A DNA stretch of 35,262 bases, from positions 1-35,262 of the IMG/VR virus record IMGVR_UViG_3300031521_000214, one strand, 5' to 3'. Below the pieces are notes generated by a model, which was not told the DNA's origin, did no database searches, and worked only from the letters and a program-made list of their open reading frames with translations. Positions within the stretch are counted from its first letter, which is position 1; each line of letters opens with the position of its first letter. The DNA is from a virus. Made by a program: the position numbers and the translations under genes. Positions 24,291 to 31,830 of the stretch are shown here, piece by piece.

Positions 24291-26321
24291 ATGGCTGAAC
24301 AAAGAAGAACAGTATTTCAAGACCTTGGTAATGCATTGATATATGGGTTCGATAAAAATGTTGAAAAACAACAAAAAAAAGTCCATTCTTACACTATTAA
24401 TAATTCAGATGTAATTCTTAAAACGAAAGACAAAGCTGAATTTGAGAAAACTAAAACTCAATTAAGACAAGAAAAGTATCTAGCTAATCAATGGGTTGGG
24501 GCTGGGTTAAATCTAAGCCAGACAACAGCTTTAGTTACTAATAATTTAAGATTAATGTATCGAGATTGTGATATCATGGATGGATATCCTGAGATTGGTG
24601 CTGCTCTTGATTTATATGCTGAAGAATCAACAGTAACAAACAATAAAGGTCAAATATTAAATATAACTTCAAAATCTGATAGGATTAAAAAAATATTAGA
24701 AGACTTATTCGTTAATAGATTGGATATACATATAAATTTACCAATGTGGTCTAGAAGTATGTGTAAATATGGGAATGCGTTTATAATGTTAAATATTACT
24801 GATGATAATGGTGTTATCGGTGCTAGACAATTACCAGTTTATGAAATTGAAAGAGTTGAAAATGGAGTTTATAACCCATATATTTCAGTTCCAGTTGATT
24901 ATAATAAAAGTAAAGATACTGAGTTCGTTTGGATTGGTCAATCTTTAGGTATGCCATTTAAAAGTTGGCAGATGGCCCATTTTAGATTATTAACAGATTC
25001 ATTGTTCTTACCTTATGGTGTATCAGTATTACATAAAGCTAGACGACATTTCAGAATTCTATCTATGATGGAAGATATGATGTTAATTTATCGACTTGAA
25101 AGAAGTATTGAACGAAGAGTTTTTAAAATTTTTGTTGGTAATATTGACGATGCTGATATTCCAGCTTACGTTCAAGATATTGCAAATACATTCAAAAGGA
25201 CACCAATTATTGATCCAGAAACTGGTCAGTTAGATGTTAAAAAAAATATGATGGATGTTAGTCATGATATTTTTATACCTGTTAAGGATGTAAATGCTCC
25301 AAACCCAATTGACACTTTACCAGCAGCATCAAATTTAGATAAAATTGAAGATTTAAAATATATTCAAAATAAAGTTTTAACAGCGTTAAGAATACCAAAA
25401 GAATTTTTAAATTTCGAAGAAGCAGCTGGGGATGGTAAAAACTTAGCAATTAAAGATATTAGGTTTACTAGAACCATTAATAGAATTCAGCAAGCTCTTA
25501 TAATGGAATTAACTAAGATTGCAGTAATTCATTTATATTTGAATGGTTTTACAGATGAATTGACTAATTTCAAAATCTCAATGAATAACCCTTCAACTCA
25601 ATCCAAAATATTGATGCTAGAAGAATTAGGTAAAAAAATTGGGATTGTAACATCAGCGGTTCAAGACCCTGGTAATGGTATTCAAATTATGTCTTTAACA
25701 AGAGCTCAAAGAGAAATTATGGAGTGGTCTGATGAAGAAATAACTCAGAATATGCTTGAAATAAGATTAGAAAAAGCTTTAGCTGCTGAATTAACTAAAA
25801 CACAACAAATTATTAAAAGAACTGGTATATTTGATAAAATTGATGAAATGTATGGCGAACCAGATGCTGACTATATGTCCGATGCTGGATTAGACGATGA
25901 AGGCGGTCCTGGTGGTGGATCTTCAGGTGGTTTCGGTGGTGGTATGAGTCCCGATCTAGGTGGTGAACCAAGTGATGATCTAAGTGGTGAACCTGAAGGT
26001 GGTCCAGAGGGTCCTAAACCAGGTGATGATTCAGGTCAAGAACCAGAAGTCCCACAAAATAGTGAAGATAGCAAAGCTAAATTGGAAAATACTATGAGAA
26101 AAACGAATAAATTATTACTTGAAAATAAAGTATTTTTAAAAGAAAGAAATTTAGCTAGAAAAGAGGTTTATTTAGATGCATATCTAAAATACTTAAATAC
26201 TGGAAGAAAAAAAATAAATGAAGAAAAAGATGAGATAGTTCCAATATTAAATCATGCATTCATTAAAAATGAGGAAACCAATCAGTTGATATCATTACTT
26301 GATAAAAAACTAAATGAATAA
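24291..26321 (+). CDS. Portal vertex protein, gp20-like
   Basis: This 676-residue dodecameric portal contains the T4-type core: RDCDIMDGYPEIGAALDLYA (about 92-111), MWSRSMCKYGNAFIML, WQMAHFRLL, a DMMLIYRLERSIERRVFKI clip/stem region, and ALRIPKEFLNFEEAAGDGKN. After the core, residues about 530-590 are a Gly/Pro/acidic linker (GGPGGGSSGGFGGGM and onwards), and the last 80 residues are a Lys/Glu-rich helix pair. T4 gp20 is shorter (524), so linker plus helical tail is an extension, perhaps contacting the scaffold or capsid interior. It follows terminase in the same unit and ends at a terminator. Confidence 0.93.
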   Translation: MAEQRRTVFQDLGNALIYGFDKNVEKQQKKVHSYTINNSDVILKTKDKAEFEKTKTQLRQEKYLANQWVGAGLNLSQTTALVTNNLRLMYRDCDIMDGYPEIGAALDLYAEESTVTNNKGQILNITSKSDRIKKILEDLFVNRLDIHINLPMWSRSMCKYGNAFIMLNITDDNGVIGARQLPVYEIERVENGVYNPYISVPVDYNKSKDTEFVWIGQSLGMPFKSWQMAHFRLLTDSLFLPYGVSVLHKARRHFRILSMMEDMMLIYRLERSIERRVFKIFVGNIDDADIPAYVQDIANTFKRTPIIDPETGQLDVKKNMMDVSHDIFIPVKDVNAPNPIDTLPAASNLDKIEDLKYIQNKVLTALRIPKEFLNFEEAAGDGKNLAIKDIRFTRTINRIQQALIMELTKIAVIHLYLNGFTDELTNFKISMNNPSTQSKILMLEELGKKIGIVTSAVQDPGNGIQIMSLTRAQREIMEWSDEEITQNMLEIRLEKALAAELTKTQQIIKRTGIFDKIDEMYGEPDADYMSDAGLDDEGGPGGGSSGGFGGGMSPDLGGEPSDDLSGEPEGGPEGPKPGDDSGQEPEVPQNSEDSKAKLENTMRKTNKLLLENKVFLKERNLARKEVYLDAYLKYLNTGRKKINEEKDEIVPILNHAFIKNEETNQLISLLDKKLNE

Positions 26322-26327
26322 GAAAAT

Positions 26328-26355
26328 GCCCGTCTATTTTAGATGGGCTTTTTTT
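26328..26355 (+). terminator. Terminator after portal gene
   Basis: GCCCGTCT and AGATGGGC form an 8-bp stem (one G-T pair) with a 5-base loop, followed by a run of seven or more T. It lies 6 bases past the portal stop. Confidence 0.85.
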
Positions 26356-26402
26356 ATGATAAAATAATTTACAATTTACTTTATATTTTTAAGTTTAGAA
26401 CA

Positions 26403-26416
26403 TATTTATATAAAAA
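26403..26416 (+). promoter_or_regulatory. Candidate late promoter box
   Basis: The plus strand reads TATTTATATAAAAA, beginning 25 nt before the ATG at 26428 and just after the portal terminator, so it starts a new two-gene unit. Confidence 0.55.
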
Positions 26417-26427
26417 TATATAATAAC

Positions 26428-27210
26428 ATGGAAAATAATTTAGGAAAATTAAACACTATATTCTTACAAAACGCACATAACCTATTTAAAGTTGATAACG
26501 GTAGATTACTAAAAGAATACGTATCAATGATAAAAAATGATAAAAATTTACTAAAGGAATTTTTGGTGTATGAATATGTTGAGAATACAATTGTTGGTGA
26601 AAACTTAAAAGAATGTATTTCTGAAAGTATTAATTATCTTAATGATGTTAATAAAAAAACATTAAAAGTCTTAAACGATAAAGTTGCAAATTTTATGATT
26701 GAAAATAAAATTGAACAATTAGAAGAAATTAAAAATGAAAAACTTTATGAAAATATTCACGCATTAATATTTGCGTCAAAATCATTAAAAACAATTAACG
26801 AAAGAATTGAAAAATTAAATTCAATAGTTGAACAAATTAAGGAAATTAAAAGCAACTCAAACGACATTAAAAATAATTTTGAAATCACAGAAAACAGCGA
26901 TGCTTTTTATAAATTTACAATTGATAAGTTTAATAAGAAATATGCGGATAAGTTAAATGAAAATGAACTTAGGATTTTTAAAACAATCACATCTCCAAAG
27001 AATGATACAGAAATGACAGCATTATTTGAGCAAGAGAAAAAAGAATGTTTAGCATTAACAAATGAATTTCTAAACGAAGATATAGATCAATCAACAAGAG
27101 AAAAACTACTCAATGTTAAAGAAAAATTACTAGAGCAAACATTTAATAAAGAAACATATGCTGAAGATATTCTTTCATTCGTTGATTTAAAACAAACATT
27201 AAGTGAATAA
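26428..27210 (+). CDS. Helical late protein, possible prohead core/scaffold component
   Basis: This 260-residue protein is almost entirely helical and rich in Lys, Glu, Asn and Leu, starting MENNLGKLNTIFLQNAHNLF. It has long coiled-coil-like segments (about 60-150 and 165-250, for example INERIEKLNSIVEQIKEI and LLNVKEKLLEQTFNK), no Gly-rich region and no membrane segment. A single Cys pair is spread out (Cys63, Cys211). Its place just after the portal, where T4-like phages encode prohead core and protease genes (gp67/68/21/22), and its composition suggest an internal head or scaffold protein. No protease or other catalytic motif is present. This assignment is inference; I do not recognise the family. 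Confidence 0.6.
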   Translation: MENNLGKLNTIFLQNAHNLFKVDNGRLLKEYVSMIKNDKNLLKEFLVYEYVENTIVGENLKECISESINYLNDVNKKTLKVLNDKVANFMIENKIEQLEEIKNEKLYENIHALIFASKSLKTINERIEKLNSIVEQIKEIKSNSNDIKNNFEITENSDAFYKFTIDKFNKKYADKLNENELRIFKTITSPKNDTEMTALFEQEKKECLALTNEFLNEDIDQSTREKLLNVKEKLLEQTFNKETYAEDILSFVDLKQTLSE

Positions 27211-27219
27211 AATAAATAT

Positions 27220-27579
27220 ATGCAAGAATTTTATATAAATAAAGATGCTACGTTACCATTCTTAAAAATGGAACTAATAAATGATGGGCGAGATGATTTT
27301 GATAATTTTTATCAAATGATTCAAAATGCTGTTATCACTTTCACCATGACACATGTAGATACTGGGGTTATTAAAATATCTAATAGTAATAATGTGTTTG
27401 TATCACCTAAAGAAGATACTTGTAATGATGAATATTTCATTTATTATAAATGGGATGTGAGAGATACCAAATTAAAAGGAAAATTCTCAGGAAAATTTAC
27501 AATTAAGTTTGATGAATACTTCGGTGGTGGTAGTTTAATAGTCCCAATTCAAGAAGAACTGATAATTTACATCCAATAA
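27220..27579 (+). CDS. Small beta-sandwich late protein
   Basis: This 119-residue protein starts at an ATG 9 bases after the preceding stop and ends at a terminator. It looks all-beta: LPFLKMELINDGRDD, IQNAVITFTMTHVDTGVIKI, FIYYKWDVRDTKLKGKFSGKF, and a final GGGSLIVPIQEELIIYIQ. The alternating strand pattern with TFTM..(V)DTG.(I)KI and a DVRDTK turn resembles the immunoglobulin-like or BppU-type N-terminal domains used as decorations or connectors in phage virions. There is no signal peptide. It is probably a structural accessory protein; the exact location in the virion cannot be inferred. Confidence 0.6.
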   Translation: MQEFYINKDATLPFLKMELINDGRDDFDNFYQMIQNAVITFTMTHVDTGVIKISNSNNVFVSPKEDTCNDEYFIYYKWDVRDTKLKGKFSGKFTIKFDEYFGGGSLIVPIQEELIIYIQ

Positions 27580-27596
27580 CATTAATTAATATAAAT

Positions 27597-27630
27597 AAAC
27601 CCACTTTGATTCATTTCTTAGTGGGTTTTT
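27597..27630 (+). terminator. Terminator after late two-gene unit
   Basis: AAACCCACT and AGTGGGTTT form a 9-bp stem around a 14-base loop and end in a T-run. It lies 18 bases past the stop at 27579 and upstream of the polymerase promoter. Confidence 0.8.
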
Positions 27631-27674
27631 GTTTCCATTCATTAAAATATTATAAATCATACAATAAAGAATAG

Positions 27675-27701
27675 ATATTTATTGTCAGTAACAATAAATA
27701 T
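27675..27701 (+). promoter_or_regulatory. Perfect inverted repeat within polymerase promoter (operator candidate)
   Basis: Arms ATATTTATTGT and ACAATAAATAT are perfectly complementary over 11 bp with a 5-base centre CAGTA. The left arm contains the -33 TTG and the right arm ends 3 bases before the -7 box. Nothing similar overlaps the other two host-type promoters. The layout fits a dimeric repressor or activator site; a transcript hairpin is unlikely because the repeat lies upstream of the predicted start. Confidence 0.55.
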
Positions 27702-27712
27702 AAGTACATTTG
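27682..27712 (+). promoter_or_regulatory. Bacteroidetes-type promoter for DNA polymerase
   Basis: TTG at 27682-27684 and TACATTTG at 27705-27712 are separated by 20 bases, as in the two other copies. Predicted start is near 27719, with a leader of about 22 nt to the ATG at 27741. Confidence 0.75.
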
Positions 27713-27740
27713 CAAAAAATATAATAAATACAACTAATTA

Positions 27741-30700
27741 ATGGAACAAAATAATAAGATATCGGAAGAGAAAATTAACAACTTTTTAAATGGTCGAGAC
27801 CCACAAATGGGAATTGTTGCTATTGAATGTAGTTATAATGATAACGAGGTTTCGATAGTATATAAAGATCCAGCTGGTGGTAAAAAAATTAAAAAAGATG
27901 ATTTTAAACCATTTATATGGGCAAAGCAGATTGGAGCTAGAAAATTATTCACCGATAGAAGGACTGGTATACAAAACAAGTCAGAACTAAGGAAAAAGTT
28001 AGCTGAATATGGTATTGCTGCAAAAGGATTAAATATCTATACTCAGGATGGTAGAACAACTGAACGACTTGAAAAAGGATATAATGTGATGTTTACTGCC
28101 ACTAAGAAAATGAGTTATAGTCGGTTTCTTAATTTTTTCAAAGAAGCTGGTGTTGATACTTATGGTGAGGGTCGTGAATTTTTATCAGTAACTCCAGTTG
28201 AGCAATATATGATGCGAACTGGTAAAAGGTTTTTTAAAGGTTTTGATGATTACGATGATTTAACTAGATTAGCATTTGACTTGGAAACCCAGGGTTTAAA
28301 TCCATACATGCATCGAATAGATCAAATTGGTATTCGAACTAATAAAGGATTTGAATTTGTTATTGCAATTGATGGTGATAATAGGGAGGAAAAAGATCGA
28401 AATGAATTATGTGCTATCGATTCTTTATTTAAAATTATCAAAGAATTAAAGCCTGATATTATTACTGGTCATAATTCTGAAAATTTTGACTGGAATTTTA
28501 TTTTAACTAGATGTGAAATGTTAAACACTAGTGTTGGTGATATTTCAGGTAAACACTTTAGGCAATCATTATATAAGAGCAAGAAAAAAACCGTATTAAA
28601 ATTAGGTGGAGAAATGGAATATTTCAACAAAACTAATTTATGGGGTTATAATATAACTGATTCTTTACATGCTGTTAGACGTGCTCAAGCGATTGATTCT
28701 AACATGAAAAAAGCTGATTTAAAGTATGTTACCAAATACTCAAAATTAAATAAGCCTAATAGAGTTTATGTTCCTGGTGATAGAATTGAGAAAGTTTGGT
28801 CAGATGAAGATAATTATTACGCTTTCAATGAGTTAGATGGTAGTTGGTATCAAATAGATGATAAACATCCACTAAAAGATGGGTACGAGGTTGAAACTGG
28901 AAGATTTGTTGTTGATAGATATTTGAAAGATGACTTATACGAAACTGATAAGGTAGAGTTAAGATATAATCAGCCTAACTTTCTATTGGGTAAATTACTA
29001 CCAACATCATTCTCACGTGTTTGTACTATGGGTACAGCAGGTATTTGGAAATTAATCATGATGGCTTGGAGTTTTGAAAATGGTTTGGGGATTCCAGATT
29101 ATGCTGACTCTAGAAGTTTTACTGGTGGTTTATCTAGATTATTAAAGGTTGGGTATGTTGGTAATGTTGTTAAGTTAGATTATAACTCACTATATCCATC
29201 AATAGATATTACTTGGGGCGTTGAGCCTGACCATGATATATCTCACGTAATGTTATCATTACTAACTTATATCTTAGATCAACGTGAAAAGTACAAAGAA
29301 TTAAAAGGTGATGCGAAAGGTAAAGCTAAAAAACTAAAAGCAAGTCTTGAATCATTAGACCCTAATAGTTCTGAATATATTGAAATTAAAAAACAAATCA
29401 AGAAATGGGATGATGAAGAAAATTCAAATGATAAGAAACAATTACCATTTAAAATTTTCGCTAACTCTTTCTTTGGTGGTTTTGGAGCTCCAAATTTATT
29501 TCCATGGGGAGATGTTAAGTGTGCTGAAAAAACAACTTGTGTTGGTAGACAATCATTAAGATTAATGGTTAAATGGTTCTCAGATAGAAAATACACACCA
29601 ATAGTAATGGACACGGATGGGGTTAACTTTTCATATAGTGATGTTTATAATGAACAACGTAAAGCTGAAGATCAACTATACATAGGCCAAGGATTAAATA
29701 GAAATACTGAAGTTGGTAAAAAATATTATGGTATTGAAGCTGATGTTGCTGAATTCAATGATTTATTTATGAGAGGTAAGATGGGGTTGGGTATTGATGA
29801 ATATGCACCAGCAACAATTAACTTTTCCAGAAAAAATTATTCTGATTTACTTAAAAGCGGTGAAGTTAAATATGTTGGTAATACTATTAAATCAAAACGT
29901 ATGCCAATTTATATTGAGAAATTCATGGAGTCTGGAGTTAAATTGCTATTACATAGTAAAGGTAAAGAGTTTTTAGAATATTATTATGATTATATTGAAA
30001 GAATTTATAATTATCAAATCCCACTTAAAGATATTGCATCTAAAGGTAGAGTTAAAAAAACAATTGCTGAATATAAAAAAGATTGTAATACTTTAATAAA
30101 ATCAGGTAGACCTAAGAACCGTCAAGTTTGGTATGAATTAGCAATTCAAAATAATGTTACTCCTGAAATTGGTGATACAATTTATTATATAAATGTTGGT
30201 GATGGTAAAAAGAAAACGACTTATAAAGATGTTGAAAAGAAAACAACTAAAATTGAAGGTGAAGCTGATAAGGTTGAAATAAAAATAAACTGTATTATGT
30301 TAGATAATAAAACAGTTGATTCAGATGAGGATGTTTTTTGTAGTGATGAAATTGAATATAACGCCCCAAAATATATTGAACAATTCAATAAACGAATAAA
30401 ACCATTATTAGTTTGTTTTTCTACTGATATTAGGAGTAAAATTTTAATAAAAACACCAGATAAAAGACAATGTTTTACTGAAATGGATTCACAATTATCA
30501 TCAGGGCTTCCAAATAAGCCAGAAGATCAGGACTCATATGAACAACTTATGACAATTGAAGATAAGGAAATTAAATTCTGGATAAGTGTTAACGAAACAC
30601 CACCGTTTATGGATGAGATTGGTTTAAATTGGGAAGAAATTGTTATTGATTATGAACAAAGAATGGAAAAGCTAAAAGAAGAAAATTTAGCAATCCAGTT

Positions 30701-30923
30701 AAATAGATATAACAATATTATTGACTCATTAACACCAAAAGAAGTTAATGATTTTATACTTGAAGTTAAGATTCCAAAAGAAATTTCATTATTTTTGAAA
30801 CTTGACACTAAGACAATGAATTTTGTATCTAAAGAATATGATATAGCAATTGGAAATATTTATGATATTGCAGATAAAGAATTCTCAGATAGTGATATTG
30901 AAGAATTAAGTAATAATGATTAA
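27741..30923 (+). CDS. Family B DNA polymerase, gp43-like
   Basis: This 1060-residue replicative polymerase has a proofreading exonuclease with Exo I FDLET (Asp180, Glu182), Exo II HNSENFDWNF (Asp250) and a probable Exo III region near residues 393-400. The polymerase domain has motif A KLDYNSLYPS (478-487, Asp480), motif B KIFANSFFGGFG (571-582) and motif C MDTDGVNF (Asp624, Asp626). T4 gp43 has 898 residues. Extra length lies between Exo II and Exo III (about 285-393, including a Trp/Tyr/Asp-rich segment) and in the C-terminal half. All catalytic acids are present, so both activities should be functional. It is a monocistronic unit with host-type promoter, an operator-like inverted repeat and a strong shared terminator, lying between a late head unit and a late fibre operon. 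Confidence 0.96.
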   Translation: MEQNNKISEEKINNFLNGRDPQMGIVAIECSYNDNEVSIVYKDPAGGKKIKKDDFKPFIWAKQIGARKLFTDRRTGIQNKSELRKKLAEYGIAAKGLNIYTQDGRTTERLEKGYNVMFTATKKMSYSRFLNFFKEAGVDTYGEGREFLSVTPVEQYMMRTGKRFFKGFDDYDDLTRLAFDLETQGLNPYMHRIDQIGIRTNKGFEFVIAIDGDNREEKDRNELCAIDSLFKIIKELKPDIITGHNSENFDWNFILTRCEMLNTSVGDISGKHFRQSLYKSKKKTVLKLGGEMEYFNKTNLWGYNITDSLHAVRRAQAIDSNMKKADLKYVTKYSKLNKPNRVYVPGDRIEKVWSDEDNYYAFNELDGSWYQIDDKHPLKDGYEVETGRFVVDRYLKDDLYETDKVELRYNQPNFLLGKLLPTSFSRVCTMGTAGIWKLIMMAWSFENGLGIPDYADSRSFTGGLSRLLKVGYVGNVVKLDYNSLYPSIDITWGVEPDHDISHVMLSLLTYILDQREKYKELKGDAKGKAKKLKASLESLDPNSSEYIEIKKQIKKWDDEENSNDKKQLPFKIFANSFFGGFGAPNLFPWGDVKCAEKTTCVGRQSLRLMVKWFSDRKYTPIVMDTDGVNFSYSDVYNEQRKAEDQLYIGQGLNRNTEVGKKYYGIEADVAEFNDLFMRGKMGLGIDEYAPATINFSRKNYSDLLKSGEVKYVGNTIKSKRMPIYIEKFMESGVKLLLHSKGKEFLEYYYDYIERIYNYQIPLKDIASKGRVKKTIAEYKKDCNTLIKSGRPKNRQVWYELAIQNNVTPEIGDTIYYINVGDGKKKTTYKDVEKKTTKIEGEADKVEIKINCIMLDNKTVDSDEDVFCSDEIEYNAPKYIEQFNKRIKPLLVCFSTDIRSKILIKTPDKRQCFTEMDSQLSSGLPNKPEDQDSYEQLMTIEDKEIKFWISVNETPPFMDEIGLNWEEIVIDYEQRMEKLKEENLAIQLNRYNNIIDSLTPKEVNDFILEVKIPKEISLFLKLDTKTMNFVSKEYDIAIGNIYDIADKEFSDSDIEELSNND

Positions 30924-30927
30924 TAAT

Positions 30928-30960
30928 AAAATGGGTGATAGTTTATCTATCACCCATTTT
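30928..30960. terminator. Bidirectional terminator between polymerase and fibre operon
   Basis: The 14-bp arms AAAATGGGTGATAG and CTATCACCCATTTT enclose a 5-base loop. It lies between the convergent stops of the polymerase (30923) and the LamG-like gene (30963), with T-runs available on both strands. Confidence 0.88.
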
Positions 30961-30962
30961 AT

Positions 30963-31595
30963 TTATTCATTATATAATGATGTTATTTCAGTTCCTGTTA
31001 ATAGTCTATTATAAATTCGCACATCTTGTATATTACCATAACAATTATAATCATATCCTGTTCCAATTTTTGAGTTAGCGATTCCCCATCCACCACCACC
31101 GACACTATATTCTAATGATTCTACACCATTATACCATAATCTACCTTCTGAATTAGTTACAAAATGATTCCAAATATTATTACTATAATAAGTAGCGTGA
31201 TAAATATAATTAACATCACCTATCATAACAGACATTTTACTACCTTCCGATACCATCCCATTATTATTAGACCAACCATTATTAAATAGAAGTGGAGCTG
31301 GATAACCAGTATTATTAATTTCATAATACCATAACGATACTGTCCAAGGTGAATACTCAGCCATAATTTGATTTGGAATATCAATACAAGAATTAACATC
31401 TTGAATTCCAGAAAAATGTGCGGATTGAATACCTTCTTTTCTACCATTAACCCAAGTAGCACCATTATTAGTTCCGTGTTGATTATTACCACTATAATCT
31501 AAACAATCTCCATTTAGTGGGTAATAACACAAGGTATCACCTGGTATTTCATTTTGGTTTCCAATTATTTTATTATATCTACTAAACTTTAGCAT
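30963..31595 (-). CDS. LamG/concanavalin-like lectin, fibre or appendage protein
   Basis: This 210-residue protein is essentially one Laminin_G_3-type domain: CYYPLNGDCLDYSGNNQHGT (about 23-42), the GRKEGIQSAHFSG strand (about 51-63), WTVSLWYY, WNHFVTNSEGRLWYNG, and the closing GNIQDVRIYNRLLTGTEI. This is the classical order (L.G.A.D.SG...G, F.G, (F/W)T.S.W, W.H, D..RIYNR.L...EI). Such beta-sandwich domains bind glycans, and in phages they sit at fibre tips. There is no signal peptide. The gene is last in the 35238-30963 operon and its start overlaps the preceding gene by 14 bases, showing translational coupling. A host-surface glycan-binding role is inference. Confidence 0.8.
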   Translation of the reverse strand: MLKFSRYNKIIGNQNEIPGDTLCYYPLNGDCLDYSGNNQHGTNNGATWVNGRKEGIQSAHFSGIQDVNSCIDIPNQIMAEYSPWTVSLWYYEINNTGYPAPLLFNNGWSNNNGMVSEGSKMSVMIGDVNYIYHATYYSNNIWNHFVTNSEGRLWYNGVESLEYSVGGGGWGIANSKIGTGYDYNCYGNIQDVRIYNRLLTGTEITSLYNE

Positions 31596-31824
31596 TTTTA
31601 TTAAATGTTTTAATTTTATAATTTATAATAATATTTGTTTCAGTTTCATCAAATTCTTGAATAAGAACTTCATTTTTTTTTAAAACTGGTTTTTCATTGA
31701 AAATAACTAATTTATACCCATATTTAATAAAATCTTCATTTGTTGGGTTAATTATAATTCCACCATTATCAATATCAATTGATTGGTAGTTTTGAATCAT
31801 ATTATTTATTAATTTACTATACAT
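31582..31824 (-). CDS. Small tail/fibre operon protein (XkdW-like pattern)
   Basis: This 80-residue protein begins MYSKLINNMIQNYQSIDIDN. The core reads IIINPTNEDFIKYGYKLVI, then KKNEVLIQEFDETETNIIINYKI. The succession NPT.E.....GYK, then (K/E)NE.L...(D/E)ET...I...Y.I recurs in small proteins next to fibre genes in Bacteroidetes phages and prophages and in XkdW-like proteins. The function is unknown; chaperone or fibre-attachment roles have been suggested by position only. It sits between the repeat fibre and the LamG gene and overlaps the latter by 14 bases. Confidence 0.65.
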   Translation of the reverse strand: MYSKLINNMIQNYQSIDIDNGGIIINPTNEDFIKYGYKLVIFNEKPVLKKNEVLIQEFDETETNIIINYKIKTFNKNAKV

Positions 31825-31830
31825 ATTTTT

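Noticed and set aside
27675-27701. Terminator hairpin for the upstream late unit
   Set aside because: It lacks a GC core and T-run, and a proper terminator already exists at 27597-27630; it overlaps promoter elements instead.
29279-29614. Minus-strand open frame of 111 codons
   Set aside because: It is antisense to polymerase motifs A to C, whose conservation explains the open frame.
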